NCBI GenBank assembly: GCA_001953115.1
Contig: LSSL01002443.1
Location: 1 to 22,508, forward strand
Direction of reading: 5' to 3'
Length of the DNA: 22,508 bases
Origin: Smittium mucronatum
Taxonomy: Eukaryota > Kickxellomycota > Harpellomycetes > Harpellales > Legeriomycetaceae
The position numbers were made by a program, and so were the translations under genes. Below the pieces are notes generated by a model. That model searched no databases and was not told where the DNA came from. It worked only from the letters and a program-made list of their open reading frames with translations. Shown here one piece after another: positions 8,933-19,083 of this stretch (position 1 is the first letter of the stretch; each line of letters opens with the position of its first letter).

Positions 8933-9265
8933 AAATCTTCCTTAAAGGTTATGGAAGAAGTTACAACAGAGTGTAACCAATATTTAATTATAATGGTCTA
9001 GTTCGAATTTATTGGGATGAAAAAATTTATTCTGTAATTTTTATTAATAAAGTATTCCAAAATGAACTGGATTTGTAATATTAATAAAAAAACTATATCC
9101 GGTAAAGATAATCTTTGGGCATCATTATTTACTTTTTAAGGATCTCTGGATATCAGCAAGAGTGGAGATATGAATTTTTTTTGATCTATATCAGATAAAC
9201 GTGATTTTTCATATTTATTACAAACTATCCTCTTTAAATCGCATCACTCAAGGAGAATTTTGTCC
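8933..9265 (+). pseudogene. Weak coding relic, family unknown
   Basis: One plus-strand frame stays coherent for 111 codons with only four internal stops (TAG 8999, TAA 9035, TAA 9137, TGA 9182), where DNA of this composition would be expected to give about ten. It reads VMEEVTTECNQYLIIMV from an ATG at 8951, MNWICNINKKTISGKDNLW from an ATG at 9062, GSLDISKSGDMNFF, and DKRDFSYLLQTILFKSHHSR. Cys, Trp, Gly and Ser are present at levels unusual for the surroundings. No motif is recognised. It may be a dead gene with no frameshift, only point-mutation stops. Confidence 0.3.
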
Positions 9266-9984
9266 TGAACAATATTAATTTATAAATTTTGAGATAAGAA
9301 TTTTAAAATGAAAATTTAATGAGTTTATTTATTATTTAAATCCTATTGATTTAAAAATAAGTATAATGTATTAATTCAAGAAAACTCTAAATAAAATAAA
9401 ATTAAAGGTTATAAAATGGTTTTAATACAACCTAATTAAAAAGAAAAGAAAAGGTGAAAAAAAATAGATTGAATTAGATGACTTTTTGTACTTGTTTTTT
9501 TATAAAATATGTAACTTGTAGCCTTTTCGGCACATAATTCACACATTTAAATTTATTCGATATCTGATTTTACATTTAAATGAAAATGGTGTATTTTTAC
9601 ATTAATTATTACAAGATGAAATTCTATTTAACTTAATTATAACTATATCTCATTACATAATAAATTTAAATGCTGAACTTATTTATAAAGCTAATTGATG
9701 CTCTACCTTTAATATTTGTGGGTTGTTTGAGAGATTGATTTTTCTTCGATTTCTTCCAAATTCAGTTTTATTGTTATTCACATACCAGTTAAAAAAGTAT
9801 TATAAATAAATGTATATTCTAATATTGATTATGTTCTTAAATATCGATCAAAAAAATTTAGCATAATTTTTCAAATTCAAATCGTTGATTTTATATTTGA
9901 TATTTTAAAATATATATTGCTAATTATATGTATACTATTGAAAATTCGGGTGTTTGCAAAAATACACTCGTTTTTAATCAAATC

Positions 9985-10004
9985 TTTCATTTTGGAAAAT
10001 GAAA
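9985..10004. repeat. 20-bp palindrome
   Basis: Perfect 9-bp arms (TTTCATTTT and AAAATGAAA) around GG. AT-rich, and possibly fortuitous. Confidence 0.6.
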
Positions 10005-11410
10005 ATCGTATTTAATCTTCTTAAAAAAATGAATTTATTAACCAAACTTTCGTAAATTTTAAACACCCTTATTTTTACTTGGAGTCTCAAGTATTTTTTC
10101 AGAGAATTTTTAATTCTCTCCACCTCCATCCCCAAGTAAACTCGGAAACATTGGGATATTAAATAACTTAACTTTTCAAAATTAAATTATTCATTTTATA
10201 AGAATTGTGACGGGTCTTTCTACTTATAGATAGTTTAATGTTTATTATTATAATTAATTTTTACATTTTTTCCTGATTACTTTTTCTTAAGACGAAAATT
10301 GCAGAGTAGTTTCTTAGACTGGTTATTTTCTAGGGGTTTAAAATTAAGAAAATATATATCGCTTTACTTCATTAATAATATAATAATCATAAAAAAATAA
10401 AATTTATTCAGCGATCTTGATATTATGTTAATATAAATTAATATTTATATATGTTCCAACTTTAGTCCTTTATTAGCTTTTGAGAAGTTTTTAGATTATA
10501 TACAATTAAAAATTCTTTTTTTTTGTATATTTGGTCTTACATCAGTATCCCGTGTATTCACTAAGGCAATAAGAATAATTTTGAGCTTTACTCTAATTTA
10601 TTAAAGAATTTATTCTTGATAATCAGATTTCTTTAATTATTCTTTAGTTCAACTAGAACTATGAATTAAGGCTTATATTATTGCTCAATTTGTGAAATTT
10701 TCTGTAAGTAGAATATTTTTACTTTTATTATTTAAAGATGGAATCGGAGATTTTTTAAATAAGAGGCGCTAAAATTTAATATGTAAGCTCATTTATATGT
10801 ATAAAAGTTTTATATTTTAGATAATATTGGAGTGATTTGAGTATTCAAGATTTTTTTTTACTTTTTATATTTTTTCTGTCAAGTATTTAATAGAGTTTCT
10901 AAAAATATCTAATTAATAGTTGCGAAAAGTTCTAATTGATTCTAATTGAAGTTATACTAAATTTGGATTAGAAATGTTAAAATTTTAATCTTAATTTTAT
11001 AGGAATAAAAATGTCAATTTTTTTCCCATTTATAGCTGTGGTTTTTAGAAAAATTCATACATAGAATAGAGAAATAGTCCATATAAATGACTATTGAAAA
11101 TTTCTGATTGATTTAAAATATTAACTTTTTCATTTATTTTCCAGTTATTTTCGCCTTCAGCTCTTAATTTATTTAATTTATATCTGTTTCGGAATTTAAC
11201 TAGGTAATGATGTGGTCAGATAATCAAATTCTCTAATAAAATATATAAGGCTCCAATTAAAACTAAGGCCGGTTGGAATTTAATAAAGTTTGTTTAATAT
11301 CCATTCATTTAAAATAATATATATATGGCTTCCATTCGCAAAAATGAAATTTTTGATTAAAAAAGAGTCTATTTTTGCAAAATTTTCCTAAAACTTTATA
11401 TATCAAAGAT

Positions 11411-11656
11411 ATGAAAGAAAAAATAAAGAAGTGGCAAACTTTTTTTTTTGGAATTGTGACTATTAATTTTAGTCGAGAGATATATTTTTTTGTGAAAAAA
11501 GAATTGACTGATTTTAGAATTGAATTTTTTAATAAGAAAAAAAAAATTAGGCATTATTTGATGAATATATTCTACTTTGATAGAAAAAAAATTAGTTTTA
11601 ATGTTTATATTCTGTATTTATTGAAAATATTTAATAAGTTTGTTATTTTTGTTTAA
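11411..11656 (+). other. 81-codon open frame, probably fortuitous
   Basis: An ATG-started frame of 81 codons ends in TAA at 11654-11656. (An upstream TTG extends it to 93 codons, but TTG is an unlikely start here.) The product is almost entirely Lys, Ile, Phe, Tyr, Asn and Leu, which is what random AT-rich sequence yields, and it contains A and T homopolymers. It has no signal peptide, domain or conserved-looking motif. I list it only because it is among the longest frames in the AT-rich tract. Confidence 0.12.
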
Positions 11657-14549
11657 AAATAAAAACTTTTTTTGACTAATTTAAATTTACTGCACAAATA
11701 AATTATAATGAAAAAAAATCAAAATTATTATTATAAATAGTTTTATTCTATTTTTATTACAAATTCCCATCATCAAATCATTCAAAAAATAAAATCCAAG
11801 TGGCTACCAACTTTTTTATTTTAATTGATAAGAAATATCTTAAATTTTTTAATTTATTTTTATTATAGTAATATGTATGGGATGAAAATATATTCAGTTA
11901 TTGTAAAGTGAAACCATATGGGTGTATAATAAATTTTTATTTGATCTCATAAAGATGTTATTTAATTTATTTATACCAACATAGAAATTTTATGATGTTT
12001 AAAATAGCTCGCTTTTTCGGTTTTCTGTTTAAGTGATTTTTATTTTATTTATACAATAAATAAATTTGATTAAACTAGAATAATTAGACGACTTTTTTTG
12101 AGCTCAACTATCTATAAAATTAAAATAATTGTATGTTTGGAAATTTAGATTAATCCATTTAAAATTTGATATATTTTTTCATTTAAAAGACCAAAATTTA
12201 TTTATTTTAAGTTTTATTATTTAAAATGTCGTATTTACTGGTCTAAATTATTTATTTATTACTCCAAGGAATATGTTATATTTAAATCCCGACTCTATTT
12301 TTAATTGAGACAATTACATTAATTTTTTCACAAATATCGAAATTTTTTCCCGCTAATTCATACAATGTTTCATATAAATTCTTCTGAATCACCTCTCCCT
12401 CACCCCTATTAGTCAATTATATGAATTCCAAATTCCACCTCAAATAATTTCTCTATGTCCAAGTTTTTTTTTTTTCATTATTAAAAATTAAGTTTCTCAA
12501 AATAGATACATGAAAATCACATTCTTATTAATATTTTTTATAAGACTAATTAAAGTTTATTCTGTTTTTAAACAACTGAGACCATAAATTATCAAAATTT
12601 TAGAGCAATACACGGATAAAAAAAAATATGAAAAATCTACATTTATAAATTTTACAAATTATAAATAGATGTTATTTAAGACTAATGATTGTAAGAAATC
12701 AGCTCATTAAAATTTTGAAAATGAGAAAAAATATAATAACATTTTTTTACGGATTTAATAAAAAATAATGTTTATAATTCTAGATCACAATTCTGAAGCT
12801 TGCTCCTGTATATACCCACACTTCATCAACCCCTTCTAATAACGATAGCTTGATTTTTCCCTATCACAAAATTTTAATAAATTCTACTTAATAATATTGC
12901 TTTAAAGTTTTGTTTTGTAATGTTTCAACATTGGAATTTATATTTAAATTGTTTTAATCTAGTATTCAAGCTTTTTTCAATCTCAAAAATATTTTTTTCT
13001 CCTGTCTTATTTTTTTGACATCATTATGGGCGGTATATAAGTGGGAAAATGACTACAGCGTTAAAAAACACAGCGATTTTTTTAGCTTTTTGTGCTTAAA
13101 ATACTCATTTATATCCCACAAAAAAATTTTAAATATTAAAATCAGAATAATAGCTAGTCCTTTTCTCGTAATTTTTATATTTTAAACATTTTTTTTCGTA
13201 ATATTGTTTTTCTATATATTTTTTTTGAAGTGTCCATTTAATTAATAAAAAAATACTAAAAAAGCTCCTTGACTTAACTGGTATGCATTATTAGTAGCAA
13301 AAATTCATATATAATCTATAAATACACGCTCGAATATTTTGGAGAGGACAAAATTTGTAGAATATTTTTTCTTAAAGGCCTAATATTTTTGCTAAATTTC
13401 TGGAAAAAATTAAATTAAAAAGCTTATTGTTAGACTCAAATCGTATCTAATTAATTTGGAAGAAAAAAAAGTAAATTAAAAATAATAATTCAGATGTAAA
13501 AAATCGTTATTTTCAAAAAAACTGTTGAAATTATCATCATTCAGCTATTTTTTGGATTAAAATATAATATACATTATGAAAATGAAATTAAAATTGAAAA
13601 TGGCCATAATATACCAGTATCTATTTTAAGATTAAAAATTTTTACAAAATAATTTTCATTTTCCTAAAATAGAATATTCTGTACAAATTTTTTTAAAAAA
13701 TATTAAAGATTTTTGATATACCTATTTTATTTTTATACATATTAAGTTAAAATTTTATCATTTTTTAATTTAATTGAATTACCCCAAAAATAAAGATTTA
13801 TTGGGCTTTTTGTACTTATATGGTGATTTTTTCAATCTAAAATTTATTAAAATACAAATGATCTAATATTTAATGTTATTTTTGAGCAAAGAATTTATTG
13901 TAATAATATTGCAGAATCTTAAAAACAAAAATAATAATGGTTATCTGGTAAAAATATGTGTGTTATTTGAGGTTAATATGGAAAGTTAATTTATGTATTA
14001 AAAAAACTCTCAGAAATACAATTTATTTTTAATTTATCTTTACTTCATTTCAAAAAAAATTTTTTTTTTGATGAAGTCTTTTTTTTTCATCCCTCTATTT
14101 CCAATACATTCAGCATGAATATTTTATTTTTTCTATAATGATTTTTTTTTTGATATTTATTAAAAGTATATAATCTCGATTTAATAGAAAATTTCTGACC
14201 AGAAACAGTATATATTTTGTACGTGTATTGAACATCTACGTGGAATGATGATTTTAAAGGTAATTTTTCCGCCTACGTGTATGATCATTATTGGTTTAAA
14301 ATATTTTATTGAATAATAAGTTTTGTATCATTGGATTATTTCATTTCTTTGTATTATTTTATGACAAATATCTATGGAGAATTAAAATCGAATCCCAATT
14401 GGGGTATAAGAAGTATATTTTTAGAAATATGCGCTAAATTCCTAAAAATGGAGATAAAAATATGAGTACGGATATGGATAATTGTAAAGATAATTCAAAT
14501 CCTATTTTTCCAAGAGCAGGTAATTTTAGGAATATATAAATTCGATGAT

Positions 14550-14571
14550 AAAAATGTAAAAATGTAAAAAT
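14550..14571 (+). repeat. Short tandem repeat of TAAAAATG
   Basis: About two and a half copies of an 8-bp unit (TAAAAATG, TAAAAATG, TAAAAATA). Probably slippage. Confidence 0.5.
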
Positions 14572-15564
14572 ATAACCAACTTCTTTTCTTTCTAAATAAA
14601 AAATATTAACCATTCTAACATAAAATTTAATTTTCAAAATAAAATAAAATTTTGAATCTATTTTAAATTAGACACGTGTTATTTTATTTTAATTTAGGTG
14701 AGTAATTTTAAAGATTAAAAGCCCATAAGCTCATAACTTATCTTAACTTTAGTCAAAGAAAACAAATGAAAACTATTATTTAAGGATTGAAGATATAATT
14801 TTATTTATAAATTTTTCACAAAAATAGCTAATTTAACTAAATCATGTACCTTATTTTATATCCAAGAGCTTTTAACTTTATTAATGGTTTCAGAAAATTA
14901 TAAAAGTAATCGAAAAAAAATTCTTAAATATAATGACCCTAAAAGAATTAGGAAGAATTTTTCCGTGAGAAATATATCGGAAATTGATATAGAAAGTTTT
15001 TTAATGGCTCGTTTAGATCTTAATAGATTATTTTTTTAAATTTTGATTCATAAACTTTAAAAAAATCCCAGAAAATGAATAAATAGCTAATTTTTTTTAC
15101 TAATTAAATGTTTTTGATGAATTTAGAAATAAATAGAGTTAAAAAAGGAAAAAATCATTAAAAATCCTTCATAATCTTGAAAAGAAAAAATATAATGAAA
15201 AAATCTCTGGTGTTAAAAAAAAATCCGATCCGTTCTAAAAAATATAGAAGTTCATTTTTATCAAATTATAATATTTTTTAGCAATAAAGGCTGTTAAGGT
15301 AATTAATTTTGTAATTAAAATTTTAACCTTGTAATTCTTCCGCAACAAGATTTTTTTAGGTGGGGTGATCCTTTCCGATAAGATCTAAATAAAAAAATGC
15401 TATATAATATCCCCTAATTAATAAATTAAAGCTTAATGTGGTGCATATTAGACAGTTGTTACAGACAATAAATTTTTCTGAAAAAATTAAAAAACGCTTG
15501 AGTTATCTCTCTCTATTTGAAGATTTTTTATCTGAATACATTTTTTATTATACTATAATCCATA

Positions 15565-15768
15565 TTATATATCTATATATCCGGTGAGAAAAAAACTAAA
15601 AATTATATATTGCACATAATTTAAAAAATAAATTATTTCATCCCAATTATTTTGACTCTTTTGTGCATTTTTAGAACAAAAAGTACAAATATTATAATTT
15701 GGGGGCAGTGTTAATACACTAAATAAATTCATAGAAATCATCCAATGAAAATGGGATTTATCATCCAA
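15565..15768 (-). other. Stop-free frame, possible relic
   Basis: The minus strand is open for about 67 codons from a TTG at 15766-15768; the first ATG is at 15739-15741. It reads HWMISMNLFSVLTLPPNYNI, then a CTFC pair and KNAQKSQNNWDEIIYFL. The C-x2-C pair and the Pro, Trp and Ser content are less random-looking than the flanks. It lies about 150 bases past the RNase H end of the retrotransposon on the same strand, where an integrase would be expected, but no HHCC or DDE signature can be seen, so I do not call it integrase. Confidence 0.2.
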
Positions 15769-15920
15769 TAAAATTTTTAATTAAAAAAATAATGGAAATT
15801 TCACGTAGTTAATTAAATCACAGTTAAAATTATCATTCCACTTATATGTTAATCCACGTAAAACATATATATTAATAGGCATTTTTATAAATTTTTGAAA
15901 AATTCTGCATGAAATTTAAG

Positions 15921-16376
15921 TTAAAAGACAAGTTTTTTGCTGAAGAGATAATCGGCTGCACCATTTTCCTTCCCATTTCTATTTTTTATTATAAAATCGA
16001 ATTCGGATAAAAAAATTATCCATCTGGTGATGCGCCCTATCTGTTCCCTAGAATTTTACATGCTGGCCACTGGGATATTACCAGTAAATATTGTAAAAGT
16101 CGTACCCCAAGGGTAGCAACTAAGGTGCTTTACTGCACTTACCACTGCTAATTCTTCTTTTTCATAAGCCGAGTATCTTGTCTCAGGGTCCTTGAGTTTA
16201 CGAGAATAATAAGCTAGAAGCTTAAGTATCCCATCTTCATCTTCTTGTTCAATGACCGCGCCTAAACAGTAAGAAGATGCGTCCGTGGACAGGAAAAATG
16301 GCCTTTGGAAATCGGGACTCATAAAAATAGGTGTTTGAAGAAGAATTCCCGAAATTTTTCTACTGTTTTTTCGCAA
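15921..16376 (-). pseudogene. pol: RNase H domain of Ty3/gypsy pol
   Basis: In the parent element this domain removes the RNA strand from the RNA:DNA hybrid during reverse transcription. The frame reads LLQTPIFMSPDFQRPFFL, then STDASSYCLGAVIEQ (first catalytic Asp), YYSRKLKDPETRYSAYEKEE (catalytic Glu in YEKEE) and FTIFTGNIPVAS. The last normally has a catalytic Asp in a T-D-x pattern but here has Gly. A TAA (16056-16058) interrupts it. The same frame then resumes with RITRWIIFLSEFDFII and GKENGAADYL, the usual C-terminal RNase H signature (RW, then a GK-N-AD pattern), ending at TAA 15921-15923. The upstream join to the RT connection needs a frameshift near 16340. The TTG at the top of this frame is not a real start. 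Confidence 0.85.
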
Positions 16377-16957
16377 GATGGAGTCAAGAGAAATTTCGTA
16401 TTTTTCATTACCAAAGCTTGAACCGGTTCTACAAGAGCTGAAGAATCAGGTATTAACATGCGAAAATAAGATGCTAAACCCAAAAATGAACGGACATCTA
16501 GTACATTTCTAGGCCTCTTAATCACTTTTAATTGGTTTACTTTTCTAGTATCAGGTTTTAAACCAAATTCGCTAATTGAGTACCATAGGTATGAAAACTG
16601 TGCTTGAGCAAATGTGCATTTTTTTTTTGGCTTTACGTTATTAATTGATAAAATTTCTAACACCATAGTCAGATGCTTAGCGTTTTCTTAAAAACTGTCT
16701 GAGAAGATTGCTATTTCGTCTAGGTACCCGGTGAAGAATTGATTTATGAATGGGGAAAGTATTCTTGAGATTGATATTGAGAAATGAGCCGGAGCATTCG
16801 TCAGCCCGAATAGCACTATATTGAACTCATATAGGCCAGTTGGGGTTATAAAACCAGTATATTTTTTACGTTTTTCTGATATCGGACACTGCCAATAACC
16901 TGCATAACAATCGATGGTTGTAAAGATTTTTTTTTTCTCCCAAGGTGGTCTAAACAA
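16319..16957 (-). pseudogene. pol: Reverse transcriptase core, thumb and connection
   Basis: This is the C-terminal part of the polymerase domain. The frame reads FTTIDCYAGYWQCPISEKRK (motif A, with the first catalytic Asp in TID), TGFITPTGLYEFN, FGLTNAPAHFSISISRIL (motif B) and YLDEIAIFSDSF. The last is motif C, where Ty3/gypsy enzymes have YxDD; here the second Asp is Glu. A TAA (16688-16690) follows, after which the same frame continues as HLTMVLEILSINNVKPKKKC and FGLKPDTRKVNQLKVI, then VRSFLGLASYFRMLIP, the thumb and connection region. The frame is entered by a shift in a long A run near 16930. Conserved residues are otherwise well kept, so the copy is recognisable but inactive. Confidence 0.92.
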
Positions 16958-17261
16958 TAGTCGATATGTGGTAAAGTGAATCGATCTTTTTCGGTAACAC
17001 TATTCAGGCGCCAAAAGTCTATGCAAAATCTATATGACCCATCTTTCTTCTTTACTAACTGTGGGTGGGAGACCCATGAAGTATTCGAGGGCCTAATAAT
17101 TTTGAATTCTAACTTTTTTTTACTTACACATTGATATTTTCTTTTTCAGTCAAAGAATATCGGTGTAGCCCAAAAAATATAGGCTTAGTCCCTTCAGCAA
17201 CTGAAATAAAAAATTCAGAGCATTTGATACCTACCAAATCATCTTCTGTATTAGCAAATAC
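16931..17261 (-). pseudogene. pol: Reverse transcriptase N-terminal (fingers) region
   Basis: Two successive minus-strand frames carry the N-terminal RT blocks. From 17261 to 17127 the translation includes ANTEDDLVGIKCSEFFISV and TKPIFFGLHRYSLTEKENI, matching the usual Ty3/gypsy lead-in (kP-x-f-x-x-x-R-y-s). After a TAA (17124-17126) and a frame change, it continues as LEFKIIRPSNTSWVSHPQLV, KKKDGSYRFCIDFWRLN and VTEKDRFTLPHIDYCLDHLG. These are the block I/II motifs (PSxSPW, KKDGxxRfCxDyR-LN, PLPxI). A frame change in a run of about ten A near 16930 separates this from motif A. Confidence 0.9.
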
Positions 17262-17538
17262 TTATTCGTAGTACACAATCAAATTCGAGTTTATGGTTTT
17301 TTCTTTTTTGTTTCAGTTGTTCTCCTATATCAGGCTTTGGTATTTCCAATGGAATTTTAAAGTCTTCAATTTCGGGAATTCCTTCATCATGCAATTCACT
17401 TTCTATTCCCGCGTACATTAGATGCACACTTTCGATGTCCTCAAGATCGTATTCACTTTCAGTTTCTGTGTCGCTTTCCAAAAAATCTGAGCTGTCATCG
17501 AAGTCTTCCATGTTTTCTATGATATTCTTCTTAATCAT
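17251..17538 (-). pseudogene. pol: Acidic linker between protease and RT
   Basis: A stop-free frame of 95 codons starts with an ATG at 17536-17538 and ends at TAA. The N-terminal half is strongly acidic (DFDDSSDFLESDTETESEYD, then DLEDIESVHLMYAG), and later it contains IPEIEDFKIPLEIPKPDIG. It lies between the protease and RT blocks in the same orientation and runs into the RT lead-in through a frameshift near 17265. This is probably the spacer region of the polyprotein and not a separate gene, although on its own it could be mistaken for a small acidic protein. Confidence 0.6.
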
Positions 17539-17541
17539 TAG

Positions 17542-17870
17542 CTGTAAAGTTGTCTTCTAATTTCTATGTCAAAGCTAATGGTTTCTAATTTCTAATCAAC
17601 TTTAACTTTCAATTTTCGACACTTATCTATACCCATTAGGATATAGACAGCACAGTTTTCAAGAACTAAGAATTTAATTTTAGAGATTAAACCTTTCTCT
17701 AACTCTAAAGGTAATATTATTTCTTCAGTTATTTTAATTACGTCACCATTAACAGAAACTATTTTTCAAGGTGTTTTCAGAGGCTGTGAAAAAATTCCAA
17801 GAGAATTGGCTAACCTCTTATCTATTATATAATGCCTTGCGCAGGAATCTATAAATATATGGATTTCTTG
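17542..17870 (-). pseudogene. pol: Aspartic protease (retropepsin-like) of Ty3/gypsy pol
   Basis: Retropepsins cleave the Gag-Pol polyprotein. The frame reads IFIDSCARHYIIDKRLANSL, where the family has D-S/T-G; here the catalytic Asp is kept but the Gly is Cys (17841-17849). It continues with IVSVNGDVIKITEEIILPL and KFLVLENCAVYILMGIDKCR, the last matching the conserved C-terminal I-L-G-x-D block of these proteases. In-frame stops lie just upstream (TGA 17871-17873), in the middle (TGA after LKTP) and at the end (TAG 17592-17594). A TAA follows near 17542. The copy cannot be functional, but the assignment is firm from order and motifs. Confidence 0.8.
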
Positions 17871-18344
17871 TCAGTTCACAGCTGCTATAAAGTAACACAA
17901 CACTCCTCCTTCTGATTTTCCTTCCTCGATTGCAAACATCGATCCTCTTACTCCTTTACTTTTAATCGTTATTAGATATTTGACCATAACATCCAACATG
18001 CTTGGTTTAAAGCTGACTAAATCCGGAAATGAAAAAGATTCCCCAGAGGTTAGAAATTTTTCAATTACTCCCAAATCCTCTTTTTTTATTTTTGATTTCA
18101 AACTCTTATTTTTGATTTTTAGTTTTTTAGATTTTATTATGTTTTTTGCGTTTTCTGTTGAATTCGTTTCAAAACCTTGATTGCTTGGTCGGTTTAGTAG
18201 CTCTTATATCCGAATTCTTTTTCACCCTACTCTCTCAAAAGCTAGTATAGTATCAGCTTCTTCCTATTCAGATTCTTCAAGTGCTAGCAAAGTTTTAGCA
18301 GCCGTTACATATACCCCCAGTTCAGCATTTGATTTATTTTCAGT
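17871..18344 (-). pseudogene. Gag/protease junction region
   Basis: This segment joins the zinc knuckle to the protease. Just after the knuckle it reads NAELGVYVTAAKTLLALEES, then TAG, then EEADTILAFERV before further stops and frame changes around 18180-18240. From about 18180 to 17871 one frame is open and basic (KSKKLKIKNKSLKSKIKK), followed by DLGVIEKFLTSGESFSFPDL and SMLDVMVKYLITIKSKGVRG. It ends at TGA 17871-17873, directly before the protease. The TTG used to begin the last 76 codons is not a real start. No catalytic motif is present; it is polyprotein spacer. Confidence 0.6.
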
Positions 18345-18385
18345 ACAGATTCTGCTAGTATGGCCTGGTTACCACAGGCGTATCA
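18345..18385 (-). pseudogene. gag: Broken CCHC zinc knuckle of Gag nucleocapsid
   Basis: The nucleocapsid zinc knuckle binds the element's RNA. The minus strand shows YACGNQ followed, one base out of frame, by HTSRIC, which is the C-x2-C-x4-H-x4-C spacing with the usual Gly just before the His. The first Cys position is TGA (18383-18385), and one G appears to be missing after the CAG codon, shifting the frame. Upstream the frame reads IDDLVVAMEKFTLIAQASRK, a typical run-in to a nucleocapsid knuckle. Confidence 0.75.
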
Positions 18386-18542
18386 GGTGATGGTACTATA
18401 ATCGCGCTGTTTTCGAGAAGCTTGGGCTATCAAAGTGAATTTCTCCATAGCTACAACCAGGTCGTCAATATTATTTTGTGGTTTTTTAGCTCCACTGACT
18501 TTCTTTTCGTCTCTTTGTTAACGTTAACTTTATGGTGCCGTT

Positions 18543-19083
18543 TTATCTGTTAGATGATGATTTAATTTTGTCCAAATTACTGGCCGTTTTCATCAAACCA
18601 TCTAATGTTTTTTCTTTGCTGATTTGTGCTAAATTCCACCTGATATTGTTATCAACTCCAGAAATAATATCCAAGTAAGCCTTCTTTAACAAAATATCCG
18701 TATACATGGTTTCATCCATGCATCTGATAAACTTTTTTATTCTGCGGTTGAAATCTCCCATAGTTTCACTTTCAATCTTCTCCAATTTAATAAGCTCAAA
18801 AATATCACGTTTAATTGATTTATCTTTTCCTTTTCCAAAGCGTTTTTCAATTTTCTTCAGCCAATCGGTAACCTTCCACAACGAATTTTCCTCATCCTGC
18901 TCGACTTCATACTGCCAGATTGATGCCTTGTCTCCAAGTCAGAGTTTAAATAGTTCAACTTTGTCCTCTTCTTTGACTTTAGTGAAGTTGATTGCTGACT
19001 CAAACCTCTTTGCCCACAGATTTATGTACCAGAATCTGAATCACCCCCTTAGAATTTTTTAGGAAAACTTCTGCTTTAAACAT
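18543..19083 (-). pseudogene. gag: Gag capsid-like domain of Ty3/gypsy element
   Basis: This is the Retrotrans_gag-type capsid region. An ATG at 19081-19083 begins MFKAEVFLKNSKG, then the frame changes near 19045. The main frame reads FRFWYINLWAKRFESAINF, TKVKEEDKVELFKL, a TGA (18939-18941), then LGDKASIWQYEVEQDEENSL, VTDWLKKIEKRFGKGK, KLEKIESETMGDFNRRIKKF and LKKAYLDIISGVDNNIRWNL. The F-x-x-W ... L-x-L-x-G-x-A-x-x-W pattern and the later W-x-x-F/I-x-x-x-F block match gag capsids of Ty3/gypsy elements. It ends at TAA near 18543. The TTG sometimes taken as a start of the last 112 codons is not real. One stop and one frameshift make it non-functional. Confidence 0.82.

Larger units (their letters stand above)
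4330..15564. other. Long AT-rich tract without supportable genes
   Basis: Over 11 kb of roughly 80% A+T sequence, full of A and T runs, with frequent stops in all frames. Apart from the small items listed separately, I see no gene, tRNA, rRNA or tandem array. It could be degenerate intergenic DNA, old transposon debris past recognition, or a subtelomeric or centromere-like region; the sequence alone does not decide. Confidence 0.6.
15921..19083 (-). mobile_element. Decayed Ty3/gypsy-type LTR retrotransposon (gag-pol relic)
   Basis: In transcriptional order on the minus strand this block carries a gag capsid-like domain, a CCHC zinc knuckle, an aspartic protease, an acidic linker, a reverse transcriptase and an RNase H. 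The order PR-RT-RH and the RT and RNase H motifs are those of Ty3/gypsy (Metaviridae-type) elements. It is dead: I count at least six frame changes and about ten in-frame stops, and several catalytic positions are altered. Neither an integrase nor LTRs could be recognised on either side. The G+C content is clearly higher than that of the flanking DNA. It therefore looks like an old, 3'-truncated or eroded copy. Confidence 0.9.

Noticed and set aside
14462..14539. Plus-strand mini-frame of 25 codons with balanced composition
   Set aside because: Too short to support, with no homology-like motif and no convincing upstream signal.
14434..14637. Minus-strand frame of 67 codons
   Set aside because: Residues are dominated by Ile, Phe, Tyr, Leu and Lys as expected from AT-rich noise; no motif.
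4330..15564. CRISPR-like or tandem repeat arrays
   Set aside because: I looked for regularly spaced repeats and saw only A/T microrepeats and isolated palindromes.
17980..18390. Two adjacent plus-strand frames
   Set aside because: They are antisense to the gag/protease junction of the retrotransposon and rich in Ser and Phe, typical of shadows.
18706..19062. Plus-strand frame of 118 codons
   Set aside because: Antisense to the gag capsid domain, which has clear family motifs on the minus strand.
15921..19083. Non-standard code with TGA read as Trp, to explain TGA codons in the element
   Set aside because: The element also has TAA and TAG stops and frameshifts, conserved Trp positions use TGG, and the intact 361-codon gene ends in TAA, so decay is the simpler reading.
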